Positions 1 to 5,430 are shown, counted from the stretch's first letter. The stretch: 6,477 nt of DNA from Syntrophomonadaceae bacterium (GCA_028683995.1 JAQUGU010000097.1:1-6477); one strand, 5' to 3'. Notes: generated by a model not told the origin, from the letters alone. Made by a program: numbers and translations.

Positions 1-597
1 TACCGCAATTTCAGACTGGTCAGTGACTATCCAATGCACTGGAATATCCCCAGAGTAAGGATAGACATTATCCACAACTTGAAATTCATAACAAATCCCG
101 CATTTGAAGCACTGTTGGTTCAAACGGGGTAGGAAACGGTCATAATAGCCTTTACCATAACCTAAGCGGTAACCACTGGCATCAAACACCAGACCGGGGA
201 CTATTACCACATCTATTTTATCAACTGTAAAAGGCTCTCCCAGCGGTTCCCGTATACCGAAAGAACCACGTCCCATATCCTCCCCAGGCCTGAATTCAAT
301 TGCCTGTATACTATCTCCCTCTACTCTTGGAAGCAGGATAGTACGTCCCTGTGCCTGCAGCTTCTGGAGCAGAGGACCCAGGTTAACCTCATTCCTAATG
401 CTGCTAAACCCCATTATTACCTTTGCCCGCTGCAGCGGTTGCAGTTCCTCCAGGCGCCGGCATACTTGCTGGCTTAATGTATCCACTTCCAGCTGAGATA
501 GTTTATTCCTTCTGGCCATCATTTGCTTACGTAGATTATCCCGCAGGGCTATTGAGGATTCTATTCTAACCCCACTCTGATTTTCATCGTTCTTCAT
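1..597 (-). CDS. 5-formyltetrahydrofolate cyclo-ligase, 3' end cut by window edge
   Basis: Likely converts 5-formyl-THF to 5,10-methenyl-THF with ATP in the cytoplasm, returning the stored folate to one-carbon metabolism. No stop is reached: 199 codons are visible, and from the family only a few C-terminal residues should be missing. Visible hallmarks are LRKQMMARR (residues 22-30), the substrate-side segment FSSIRNEV (64-71), GSFGIREP (111-118), and the nucleotide-binding loop GYRLGYGKGYYDRFL (142-156), followed by the C-terminal IVTD (190-193). The ATG at 597 lies inside the end of lgt (14-bp overlap) and has a GGGAGGT ribosome binding site 8 nt upstream, so translational coupling with lgt is likely. 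About 20 residues precede the usual family start; they are low in conserved features but the ribosome binding site supports them. Family call is secure; the exact C-terminus is unseen. Confidence 0.93.
   Translation of the reverse strand, partial: MKNDENQSGVRIESSIALRDNLRKQMMARRNKLSQLEVDTLSQQVCRRLEELQPLQRAKVIMGFSSIRNEVNLGPLLQKLQAQGRTILLPRVEGDSIQAIEFRPGEDMGRGSFGIREPLGEPFTVDKIDVVIVPGLVFDASGYRLGYGKGYYDRFLPRLNQQCFKCGICYEFQVVDNVYPYSGDIPVHWIVTDQSEIAV
68..76 (+). promoter_or_regulatory. Perfect DnaA-box sequence inside the cyclo-ligase gene
   Basis: TTATCCACA, identical to the consensus DnaA box, in the same orientation as the boxes at 1382-1506. It lies in coding sequence (VVDNVY in the cyclo-ligase), so it may be fortuitous. 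Confidence 0.35.
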
Positions 598-1357
598 CAG
601 CTATTACCTCCCGGTGGCGCGATTTCTGCCAATAATATGCCAGTATACCCAATAGCAACAGACCCAGGGTGTAAACCTGACCTAATGACAAAGGCCCCAC
701 GAATATTTCGCTGTAGCGGAAAAACTCCACGATAAAACGATAAATAGCATAACCAATTATATAGAGTAGAAATACCTGGCCGGGAAATTTACGTTTCGGG
801 TAAAAGCGTATCAGAATTATGAACAGCAGTATATTTAAGCCTGCGCTGTACAGCTGGGTAGGATGGCGGGGATAAGCATCTACAAATGGAAAAACTACAC
901 CACAAGCGGAGTCGGTAATATTTCCGTAACAGCAACCATTTAAAAAACAACCTACCCGCACCAGAGCATAGCCCAGGGCCAGATAGGGGGCAAACATATC
1001 GGCTACCGCCCAGAAGGATAGTTTTTTACGACGCAGGTAGATGACAAAGGAAATTAATCCCCCCACCAGGGCTCCATACCAGGCCAGACCCTTAATACCT
1101 CCATCCTGCAGGCTAAAAACGGTCAAAGGATGAGCTACAAAGGCTGCCCACTCATAGGTAAAAACGTAGGCCAGGCGAGCTCCCACTATACCACATATTA
1201 CACAAAGTATGACCAAATCCAGGACCATATCCCGCTGGTAACCTTCCTGGTCAAACAGCCTGCTGATGCCTATAATAGCTATGATTACTGCTATGGCCAG
1301 CATCAGGCCCCAAGAAAATATGTGGATTTTTCCAATTGTAACCAAAACTGGTTGCAT
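584..1357 (-). CDS. lgt: Prolipoprotein diacylglyceryl transferase, divergent CC-type subclass
   Basis: Integral membrane enzyme that moves diacylglycerol from phosphatidylglycerol to the lipobox cysteine of prelipoproteins. From the ATG at 1357 it is 257 aa, normal for Lgt. Hydrophobic membrane segments lie near residues 15-32, 45-66, 90-108, 120-135, 172-184, 195-210 and 225-242. The HPTQLYS box (165-171) and the region VRVGCFLNGCCYG (133-145) correspond to the Lgt signature, and YRFIVEFFR (206-214) matches the conserved C-terminal R..E..R stretch. By my eye alignment the E. coli His103 position is Tyr94 (WYGALVGG) and the Asn146 position is Cys137, as in a divergent subclass. Upstream GTG codons at 1366 and 1363 are in frame, but AAGGAG (1371-1366) touches the first and sits 8 nt before the ATG, so ATG 1357 is chosen. 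It is separated from tsaD by a spacer carrying DnaA boxes and overlaps the next gene. Confidence 0.9.
   Translation of the reverse strand: MQPVLVTIGKIHIFSWGLMLAIAVIIAIIGISRLFDQEGYQRDMVLDLVILCVICGIVGARLAYVFTYEWAAFVAHPLTVFSLQDGGIKGLAWYGALVGGLISFVIYLRRKKLSFWAVADMFAPYLALGYALVRVGCFLNGCCYGNITDSACGVVFPFVDAYPRHPTQLYSAGLNILLFIILIRFYPKRKFPGQVFLLYIIGYAIYRFIVEFFRYSEIFVGPLSLGQVYTLGLLLLGILAYYWQKSRHREVIADEER
606..612 (-). promoter_or_regulatory. Ribosome binding site fixing the cyclo-ligase start
   Basis: Reads GGGAGGT on the minus strand, with an 8-nt spacer to the ATG at 597. It lies within the last codons of lgt. It supports the upstream ATG over an internal one near residue 26 and so supports the N-terminal extension. 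Confidence 0.75.
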
Positions 1358-1365
1358 ATGCACCA

Positions 1366-1371
1366 CTCCTT
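1366..1371 (-). promoter_or_regulatory. Ribosome binding site fixing the lgt start
   Basis: AAGGAG on the minus strand with an 8-nt spacer to ATG 1357. It abuts or overlaps the in-frame GTG codons at 1366 and 1363, which therefore cannot be efficient starts. The protein is thus 257 rather than 260 residues. Confidence 0.7.
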
Positions 1372-1381
1372 GCTTCTTCTG

Positions 1382-1390
1382 TTATCCACA
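1382..1390 (+). promoter_or_regulatory. DnaA box just upstream of lgt
   Basis: Perfect TTATCCACA, 25 bp upstream of the chosen lgt start and just before its ribosome binding site. It is one of several same-orientation boxes in the 157-bp spacer between tsaD and lgt. DnaA bound here could affect lgt transcription; this is inferred. Confidence 0.5.
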
Positions 1391-1444
1391 GGAAGCATTG
1401 TTCAATATTAAGGCAACGACATTTTACCCTAGGACTTAATTAGT

Positions 1445-1450
1445 ATTATA
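1445..1450 (-). promoter_or_regulatory. Possible -10 element of an lgt promoter
   Basis: A perfect TATAAT on the minus strand in the tsaD-lgt spacer, about 90 nt upstream of the lgt ATG. No convincing -35 lies 16-18 nt further upstream, so the call is weak. With no terminator visible after tsaD, readthrough from tsaD is also possible. Confidence 0.22.
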
Positions 1451-1476
1451 AAAGTTTCAAAGATGCGGTAGATTAA

Positions 1477-1506
1477 TTATCAACAGACTTATACACATTA
1501 TCCACA
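1477..1506 (+). promoter_or_regulatory. Cluster of three DnaA-like boxes
   Basis: Three 9-mers in the same orientation: TTATCAACA (1477-1485, one mismatch), TTATACACA (1489-1497, fits TTATNCACA) and TTATCCACA (1498-1506, perfect). The last two are directly adjacent. The cluster begins 9 bp after the tsaD stop in the minus-strand sense and flanks an AT-rich stretch (about 1430-1480). No replication genes are nearby, so this looks more like a DnaA-binding regulatory or titration site than an origin. Confidence 0.55.
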
Positions 1507-1514
1507 GGCACTTT

Positions 1515-2525
1515 TCACAAGGACAATAGACCAGGATAAGCATTAACATTAAGGGGAGCAAAGTTCCCTCTGATATAGCTAATATAGGCATTACCGGCAA
1601 TCATAGCAGCATTGTCAGTGCATAGTGATAAAGAGGGATAGTGTACTAGCAGTCCTATATCCTGACCTCTATTTTTCATCAGATTTCGCAGTTCCTGATT
1701 GGCGGCGACACCTCCAGCCATTAAAATAGAGCGGACTTTATATTTGGCAGCTGCCTGCATAGTTTTTTCTACCAGGACCTCTACCAGTGCAGCCTGAAAT
1801 TCTGCTGCCAGGTCATTAACATCAGCCGATCCTTTACGCTTCAGTTTGTTCCACTGGTTCATACTGGCGGTTTTTAAACCGCTAAAGCTAAATTCGAAAT
1901 CATTACGGTCCAGGTATACCCGGGGAAGAACTACCCTGCCAGGCTTTCCTTTTTCCGCTGCCTTTTGTATAGCCGGTCCTCCCGGGTAACCAAGTCCCAG
2001 GAAACGAGCAACTTTATCAAAGGCCTCGCCAGCAGCATCATCTCGAGTCTGGCCAATAAGTTCGTATTCACCTATTGATGACATATACAACAGGCTGGTA
2101 TGCCCTCCTGAAACTACCAGGCAGACAGCAGGAAACTCTATGTCGGAGTGCTCCAAAAAGTTGGCGTAAATATGCCCCTCCAGATGGTTTACGGCCAGCA
2201 ACGGTCGCTGTAGGGCATAGGCAAAGGATTTAGCAAATGATAAGCCCACCAGCAAGGCCCCGATCAACCCGGGACGATTGGTGACCGCTACGGCATCTAT
2301 ATCGCTGTAGGCCAGTCCCGCTTCCCGAAAGGCAGCGTCAACTACCGGTCCAATGTTTTCTATATGTTGGCGTGAGGCTACCTCGGGCACAACCCCGCCA
2401 AATTGGGAGTGAATATTTATCTGTGAATTAATTACATTGGATAGGATTTCTTTCCCATTTTTAACTACCGCCGCAGCCGTCTCATCACAGGAAGTCTCTA
2501 TTCCCAAAATTAAAATATCCTTCAA
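1515..2525 (-). CDS. tsaD: tRNA N6-threonylcarbamoyladenosine (t6A) synthase subunit TsaD
   Basis: Catalytic subunit that transfers the threonylcarbamoyl group from threonylcarbamoyl-AMP to A37 of ANN-decoding tRNAs, working with TsaB and TsaE in the cytoplasm. The 336 residues match the family length. ASKHA-fold hallmarks in order are GIETSCDETAAAV (8-20), metal ligands in NHLEGH (His114, His118), SGGHTSL (139-145), DDAAGEAFDKVARFLGLGYPGGP (162-184), SFSGLKT (213-219), MAGGVAANQELR (269-280) and LCTDNAAMIA (301-310) with the third metal ligand Asp304. The start is TTG at 2525: an in-frame stop lies three codons upstream (2532-2534) with only AGT and GAT between. A TTG at codon 7 is the sole near alternative. 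The ribosome binding site, GGTGAG, is imperfect. It lies 323 bp from rimI, separated by a repeat element, and probably has its own promoter. Confidence 0.96.
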   Translation of the reverse strand: MKDILILGIETSCDETAAAVVKNGKEILSNVINSQINIHSQFGGVVPEVASRQHIENIGPVVDAAFREAGLAYSDIDAVAVTNRPGLIGALLVGLSFAKSFAYALQRPLLAVNHLEGHIYANFLEHSDIEFPAVCLVVSGGHTSLLYMSSIGEYELIGQTRDDAAGEAFDKVARFLGLGYPGGPAIQKAAEKGKPGRVVLPRVYLDRNDFEFSFSGLKTASMNQWNKLKRKGSADVNDLAAEFQAALVEVLVEKTMQAAAKYKVRSILMAGGVAANQELRNLMKNRGQDIGLLVHYPSLSLCTDNAAMIAGNAYISYIRGNFAPLNVNAYPGLLSL

Positions 2526-2575
2526 ACTATCTCACCAACCAATACACCATATTCTGCATCAAAAAATCCTTTTTA

Positions 2576-2603
2576 ATTATCCTACGAGTACGGAACACGT
2601 CAC
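2576..2603 (-). promoter_or_regulatory. Candidate sigma-A-type promoter for tsaD
   Basis: On the minus strand, GTGACG (2603-2598) and GATAAT (2581-2576) are separated by 16 nt, matching 4 of 6 and 5 of 6 consensus bases. It lies about 50 nt upstream of the TTG start and between the repeat element and tsaD, which suits a gene cut off from its upstream neighbours. Not proven. Confidence 0.33.
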
Positions 2604-2652
2604 ACGAATGAAAATGCCCTTATATGCTATCCCTGTACAGGTGCACGTAATC

Positions 2653-2762
2653 TGTAGGGGCGAACCCATGTGTTCGCCCGGAATAGGCAACTCAATATGT
2701 AACGGAATTTACCCTGCGGAGGTCAGTGGTCGACCGGGCAGACACACGGGTCTGCCCCTACA
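2653..2762. repeat. MITE-like double-hairpin inverted-repeat element
   Basis: A 110-bp element with perfect 9-bp terminal inverted repeats, TGTAGGGGC (2653-2661) and GCCCCTACA (2754-2762). The terminal match extends to 13 of 15 positions. Each end is itself a hairpin with an 8-bp perfect stem and a 6-nt loop: GGGCGAAC with GTTCGCCC (2658-2679), and GGGCAGAC with GTCTGCCC (2736-2757). The middle (2680-2735) contains the palindrome GGTCGACC (2728-2735). There is no coding capacity and I see no clear target-site duplication. Similar GTAGGGGC-type elements are, from memory, dispersed in many bacterial genomes; that is recollection, not a search result. Confidence 0.7.
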
Positions 2763-2800
2763 AAAAGTTTCAAATCCGCATTCTTAAAAATTATAATAAA

Positions 2801-2840
2801 AATCAGTGTTATTCATAAGAATTCAGTGTCCTTCAGTGTC
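2801..2840. repeat. Degenerate 10-bp-period tandem repeat
   Basis: Four consecutive 10-bp units: AATCAGTGTT, ATTCATAAGA, ATTCAGTGTC and CTTCAGTGTC. The last two differ at one position; the first matches the third at 8 of 10, and the second shares only its first half. It lies directly after the rimI stop in the direction of transcription, in AT-rich non-coding DNA. Confidence 0.55.
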
Positions 2841-2848
2841 AAAAAATA

Positions 2849-3301
2849 TTAAAACAGTAATTTCGTCATTATAATGGCATCTTCACCGTTATCAGAATAA
2901 TAGTTTTGGCGCAGGCCAGTGGGGGAATAGCCCAGGTTACGGTACATGGCCAGAGCCGCTTCATTGCTGGGGCGAACCTCCAGCAATATCCGTTGGGCTT
3001 TCTTGTCCCGGGCTTTCTGTTCCAGTTCCTGCATCAGGGCAGTCCCCATCCCAGATTGACGAAAATCCGGGTCTACCGCCACATTAGTTATATGGGCATC
3101 TTCAAAGACCACCCATATACCTCCGTACCCTGCTATTTTGCCTTCAAAGTCACAGACCAGATAAGTAGCAAAATTATTTTTTAACTCACCCCGGTATGAC
3201 TCCCGTGACCAGGGAAGGGTAAAACATTTTTGCTCAATCTGCATTATTTCATCTATATCCTGCGAAGTCATCTTCCTCAGGATAAAGCCAGGGTTAAGCA
3301 T
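2849..3301 (-). CDS. rimI: RimI-family GNAT N-terminal acetyltransferase
   Basis: Acetyl-CoA-dependent N-terminal acetyltransferase of the GNAT fold; the E. coli member acetylates ribosomal protein bS18, though substrates in Firmicutes may differ. It has 150 residues, normal for the family. The start LRKMTSQDIDEIMQIE (8-23) and CFTLPWSRESY (26-36) match RimI, the acetyl-CoA loop RQSGMG is at 81-86, and LLEVRPSNEAALAMYRNLGY (106-125) carries the candidate catalytic Glu108 and conserved Tyr120. YYSDNGEDAIIM (134-145) ends the domain. Its ATG shares one base with the tsaB stop (TAATG), and a GAGGAG ribosome binding site lies 7 nt upstream inside tsaB, so the two are translationally coupled. Placement between tsaB and tsaD is the usual Firmicutes order. 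Confidence 0.94.
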   Translation of the reverse strand: MLNPGFILRKMTSQDIDEIMQIEQKCFTLPWSRESYRGELKNNFATYLVCDFEGKIAGYGGIWVVFEDAHITNVAVDPDFRQSGMGTALMQELEQKARDKKAQRILLEVRPSNEAALAMYRNLGYSPTGLRQNYYSDNGEDAIIMTKLLF

Positions 3302-4017
3302 TATAATTCTCCTCTTCCCAAACGGTATTCCGCCTCTGATAGTCTAATATAAACTGGCCGGAGTTTAAAAATATCTTCAAACTCACCCTTGTGGGCTTTT
3401 TTAAGCCCCAGACTACCCAGTGCCGCCGCCCGCGGCAGCATCAGGTGAGGGGGTGGGATTTGTAAACTGTTACCCAGTTGTTGCTGAAAAAAATCAGCAT
3501 AGGGATAGTAACCATCTCCCAGTAGTATAATACAGTCTTTCTTCTTCTCCCTGGCCATGTCCCGGGCTTTGGCTGTGAATTCTGCGGGGGAACAGGCCAG
3601 GTTTTCACTTAATGCATAAGGAACTGCATCGGTGACATCATAAAAACCGCAATAGACTTCCTGTTTGCGGGCATCCAACAGTGGACAGACCAGGGCATCA
3701 CTACCCCAGAGGTTATAGGCCAGGGTATCCAGGGTAGACACACCTGTAACCGGCTTGCCGGTAGCCATGCTCAGCCCTTTTACTGCGGCCAGGCCAATCC
3801 TCAGGCCGGTGAAAGACCCCGGACCAATAGTTACAGCAAAAGCATCGACCTGCCCAATCGTACACTGGCATTCTCTTAAAACCCGGTCTACCATCACCAT
3901 CAAGGTTTCCGAATGAGTCTTTTTATAATTGGAAAACTCCTCTTTAATAAGCTTCTCTTCGTTTAGCAAAGCCACCCCGGCAACGGGTGTGGCGCTATCT
4001 ATGGCCAGTATTAGCAT
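3301..4017 (-). CDS. tsaB: t6A synthase accessory subunit TsaB
   Basis: Inactive paralogue of TsaD that forms the heterodimer platform of the t6A37 complex and recruits TsaE. It has 238 residues, typical for the family. The motifs are ILAIDSAT (3-10), THSETL (34-39), IGPGSFTGLRIGLAAVKG (64-81), CPLLDARKQEVYCGFY (111-126) and the C-terminal RPVYIRLSEAE (220-230). It lacks the HxEGH metal site of TsaD, as expected. The ATG at 4017 is the only possible start because an in-frame TAA lies six bases upstream. Its GGAGG ribosome binding site is 12 nt away, rather distant, so coupling to tsaE, which it overlaps by 23 bp, may matter for expression. Confidence 0.95.
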   Translation of the reverse strand: MLILAIDSATPVAGVALLNEEKLIKEEFSNYKKTHSETLMVMVDRVLRECQCTIGQVDAFAVTIGPGSFTGLRIGLAAVKGLSMATGKPVTGVSTLDTLAYNLWGSDALVCPLLDARKQEVYCGFYDVTDAVPYALSENLACSPAEFTAKARDMAREKKKDCIILLGDGYYPYADFFQQQLGNSLQIPPPHLMLPRAAALGSLGLKKAHKGEFEDIFKLRPVYIRLSEAEYRLGRGEL

Positions 4018-4474
4018 ATACTTTTAGTTCCTCCACTTTGGCCTGGTAACGTTGACCCCTTGCAGTTACCGTAACCAGACGTTCCCGCTCATAGTCTTCC
4101 TCCACTAATTCGATGTTAACCAGCAGTGCTTCCGGGGGAAGCAGGTTATCTGCTATCTGGGGCCATTCAATCAGGCTTAACCCATCTTTCTCCAGGTATT
4201 CCTCCAGGCCTAAATCACTCAGGTCATTTCCCTGCAAACGGTAAAAGTCAAAATGGAAAATATCTATATCTGCCGCGTAGATGTTCATCAGGGTGAAAGT
4301 AGGACTGGTCACCCGCCCAGTATAACCAAGACCCCGGGTAATACCCCGAACCAGTGTAGTTTTACCTGCTCCCAATTCACCAATCAAGTATACTACATCA
4401 TTTTTCTCCAGTACACGGGCCATTAACCCCCCTAGAGATATCATTTCTTCCTCGCTGTATACTGTTACTAACAA
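3995..4474 (-). CDS. tsaE: t6A biosynthesis ATPase TsaE
   Basis: P-loop ATPase that binds the TsaB-TsaD dimer and is needed for multiple turnovers of t6A37 synthesis. It has 159 residues, standard length. The Walker A motif GELGAGKTT is at 32-40, VTSPTFTLMNIY at 55-66, HFDFYRL at 74-80 and GLSLIEWPQ at 98-106, all hallmarks. The start is TTG at 4474, preceded by GAGGTG (4488-4483) with an 8-nt spacer. The next in-frame codon of note upstream is a TGA at 4489-4487 with no other start between, so the TTG start is well supported. It opens the tsaE-tsaB-rimI block; an 86-bp spacer with a hairpin and an AT-rich tandem repeat separates it from the glycosylase gene. Confidence 0.95.
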   Translation of the reverse strand: MLVTVYSEEEMISLGGLMARVLEKNDVVYLIGELGAGKTTLVRGITRGLGYTGRVTSPTFTLMNIYAADIDIFHFDFYRLQGNDLSDLGLEEYLEKDGLSLIEWPQIADNLLPPEALLVNIELVEEDYERERLVTVTARGQRYQAKVEELKVYANTGHR

Positions 4475-4501
4475 ATGTCGTTCACCTCAATGAAATATAC
4501 A

Positions 4502-4518
4502 GAAATGCGAAGCATTTC
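4502..4518. repeat. Small perfect hairpin in the udg-tsaE spacer
   Basis: GAAATGC and GCATTTC form a 7-bp perfect stem with a 3-nt loop, giving a C-UUC-G tip in the minus-strand transcript. No T-run follows on the minus strand, so it is not a convincing terminator. It lies 14 bp upstream of the tsaE ribosome binding site and would be in the 5' leader or the intercistronic RNA. Confidence 0.45.
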
Positions 4519-4524
4519 CACATT

Positions 4525-4556
4525 AATTTATAATTCAAAATTGATAATTAAAAATT
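4525..4556. repeat. AT-rich 14-bp tandem repeat, 2.3 copies
   Basis: AATTTATAATTCAA (4525-4538) is followed by AATTGATAATTAAA (4539-4552), 12 of 14 identical, and then a partial AATT. It sits immediately downstream of the glycosylase stop in the transcription direction. It may be a dispersed simple repeat; a weak promoter for tsaE inside it cannot be excluded. Confidence 0.5.
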
Positions 4557-4560
4557 CTTC

Positions 4561-5247
4561 CTATCGATAGTACTTGTCCCGGATTTGTTTAAAATCCTCC
4601 CAGGTCGGTCGTTTATAAGACGGGTTGCGCAGCAGGGCGGCCGGATGAAATACTGCCATTATACTGATCCCCTGGCGATTAAACCATTTTCCCCGGGTCA
4701 TGGTAATACTAACCTGGGGGTCAATAATCGCCTTGGTTGCCAGTGAACCCAAACATACTAATATCCTGGGTTTGATTATCCTAATCTGTGCCTCCAGGTA
4801 GTTCCTACAAACTCTCACTTCATCAGGATGGGGTAAACGATTTCCAGGAGGACGGCATTTTACCACATTACCAATATAAACTTCCTGCCGGGGCAGCTCT
4901 GCAGCTTGTAAAATCTTATCCAGCAGTTGTCCGGCCTTTCCTACAAATGGCCTTCCCTGCAGGTCTTCATCCATACCCGGGCCTTCACCTACCAGCATTA
5001 AACGGGCATCACTGTTGCCTTCACCAAAAACCACCTGCCGGCAGCCTTCTCGCAAACGACATTGTCGGCAGCTTTTCGCCCTCTGTTCCAGTTGACTCAA
5101 GCTATTCAGCTCCAGGTAAGCCTCCTGTGGCTTTACACCGGGAATAAAGGGTATGTAAGCTAAGCTTTGTTCCTCCCTGCCCTCTTCTGGGGACTCTAGT
5201 TTCTTAGTTTCAGACAGGCCGAATAATCCCGGCTGCTCAATAGACAT
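4561..5247 (-). CDS. udg: Family-4 (UDGa) uracil-DNA glycosylase with 4Fe-4S cluster
   Basis: Removes uracil from DNA to begin base excision repair. Four cysteines placed as in family 4 are visible: Cys60 and Cys63 (C-x2-C), then Cys131 and Cys147 (15 residues between), the expected 4Fe-4S ligands. Motif GEGPGMDEDLQGRPFVG (87-103) is the active-site loop with the characteristic GEGPG plus acidic residues, NVVKCRPPGNR (127-137) follows, and HPAALLRNPSYK (201-212) is the DNA-intercalation loop. At 228 residues it is somewhat longer than minimal members: residues 1-55 form an acidic, poorly conserved N-terminal tail. The ATG at 5247 has a GGGAGG ribosome binding site 7 nt upstream. An extra Cys69 lies near the first pair. 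The gene lies between a terminator and the tsaE block, so it may start the transcript. Confidence 0.94.
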   Translation of the reverse strand: MSIEQPGLFGLSETKKLESPEEGREEQSLAYIPFIPGVKPQEAYLELNSLSQLEQRAKSCRQCRLREGCRQVVFGEGNSDARLMLVGEGPGMDEDLQGRPFVGKAGQLLDKILQAAELPRQEVYIGNVVKCRPPGNRLPHPDEVRVCRNYLEAQIRIIKPRILVCLGSLATKAIIDPQVSITMTRGKWFNRQGISIMAVFHPAALLRNPSYKRPTWEDFKQIRDKYYR

Positions 5248-5360
5248 TTTCTCCCCTCCCGCTTAATTCTAATCTTTCTGCCGCAAAACTTCCATATATT
5301 CGCCTTAAATTCCCCCGCCACTCAGCCTAACTTTACCTTAAAATATTGTTTAATATATTA

Positions 5361-5380
5361 ACCACAGATTAACATAGATT
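5361..5380. repeat. Two degenerate 10-bp units
   Basis: ACCACAGATT and AACATAGATT, directly adjacent, 8 of 10 identical. They lie in the non-coding spacer between the GH18 gene and the glycosylase gene and resemble the 10-bp-period motif at 2801-2840 in architecture but not in sequence. Confidence 0.35.
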
Positions 5381-5397
5381 TATCTGAGGTAAGTGAT

Positions 5398-5430
5398 AAA
5401 AAGCGGGTTGGCTCATCCAACCCGCTTTTT
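5398..5430 (-). terminator. Strong symmetric rho-independent terminator after the GH18 gene
   Basis: A 14-bp perfect stem (5398-5411 with 5417-5430) with a 5-nt loop; the core is AGCGGGTTGG, flanked by A5 and T5 runs. In the minus-strand sense it begins 14 bp after the GH18 stop and ends in a T-run. Because the A and T runs are symmetric it would also work for the plus strand. Confidence 0.9.

Larger units (their letters stand above)
2526..2848. other. 323-bp intergenic region between rimI and tsaD
   Basis: In the minus-strand sense it holds the 10-bp-period repeat (2840-2801), an AT-rich stretch, the double-hairpin element (2762-2653), a short palindrome CCTGTACAGG (2632-2641), a candidate tsaD promoter (2603-2576) and the weak tsaD ribosome binding site. 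I see no credible gene and no classical terminator with a T-run, although the element's two hairpins could slow polymerase. Confidence 0.7.

Noticed and set aside
1130..1411. Plus-strand open frame opposite lgt
   Set aside because: It is a shadow of the lgt membrane-protein codons and has no ribosome binding site or recognisable domain.
1382..1506. DnaA boxes considered as the chromosomal replication origin
   Set aside because: No dnaA, dnaN, recF, gyrB or rpmH neighbours are present, and the AT-rich unwinding region is not clearly developed.
2632..2641. Palindrome CCTGTACAGG upstream of tsaD
   Set aside because: Short, single and upstream of the candidate promoter; it could be an operator but nothing identifies a regulator.
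1450..2774. AAAAGTTTCAAA occurring at both 1450-1461 and 2763-2774
   Set aside because: A shared 12-mer is expected about once by chance in this length and the flanks do not match, so it is not called a repeat.
2437..2787. Plus-strand open frame across the tsaD start and the repeat element
   Set aside because: It runs through the tsaD 5' end and the double-hairpin element; its composition follows the repeat and no protein family is evident.
2906..3184. Plus-strand open frame opposite rimI
   Set aside because: It is antisense to a clear, well-conserved rimI and has no independent support.
4502..4518. Hairpin considered as a terminator after the glycosylase gene
   Set aside because: The stem is short and AT-rich and no T-run follows on the minus strand.
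4788..5147. Plus-strand open frame opposite the uracil-DNA glycosylase gene
   Set aside because: It is antisense to a gene with intact catalytic and Fe-S motifs; no domain is seen.
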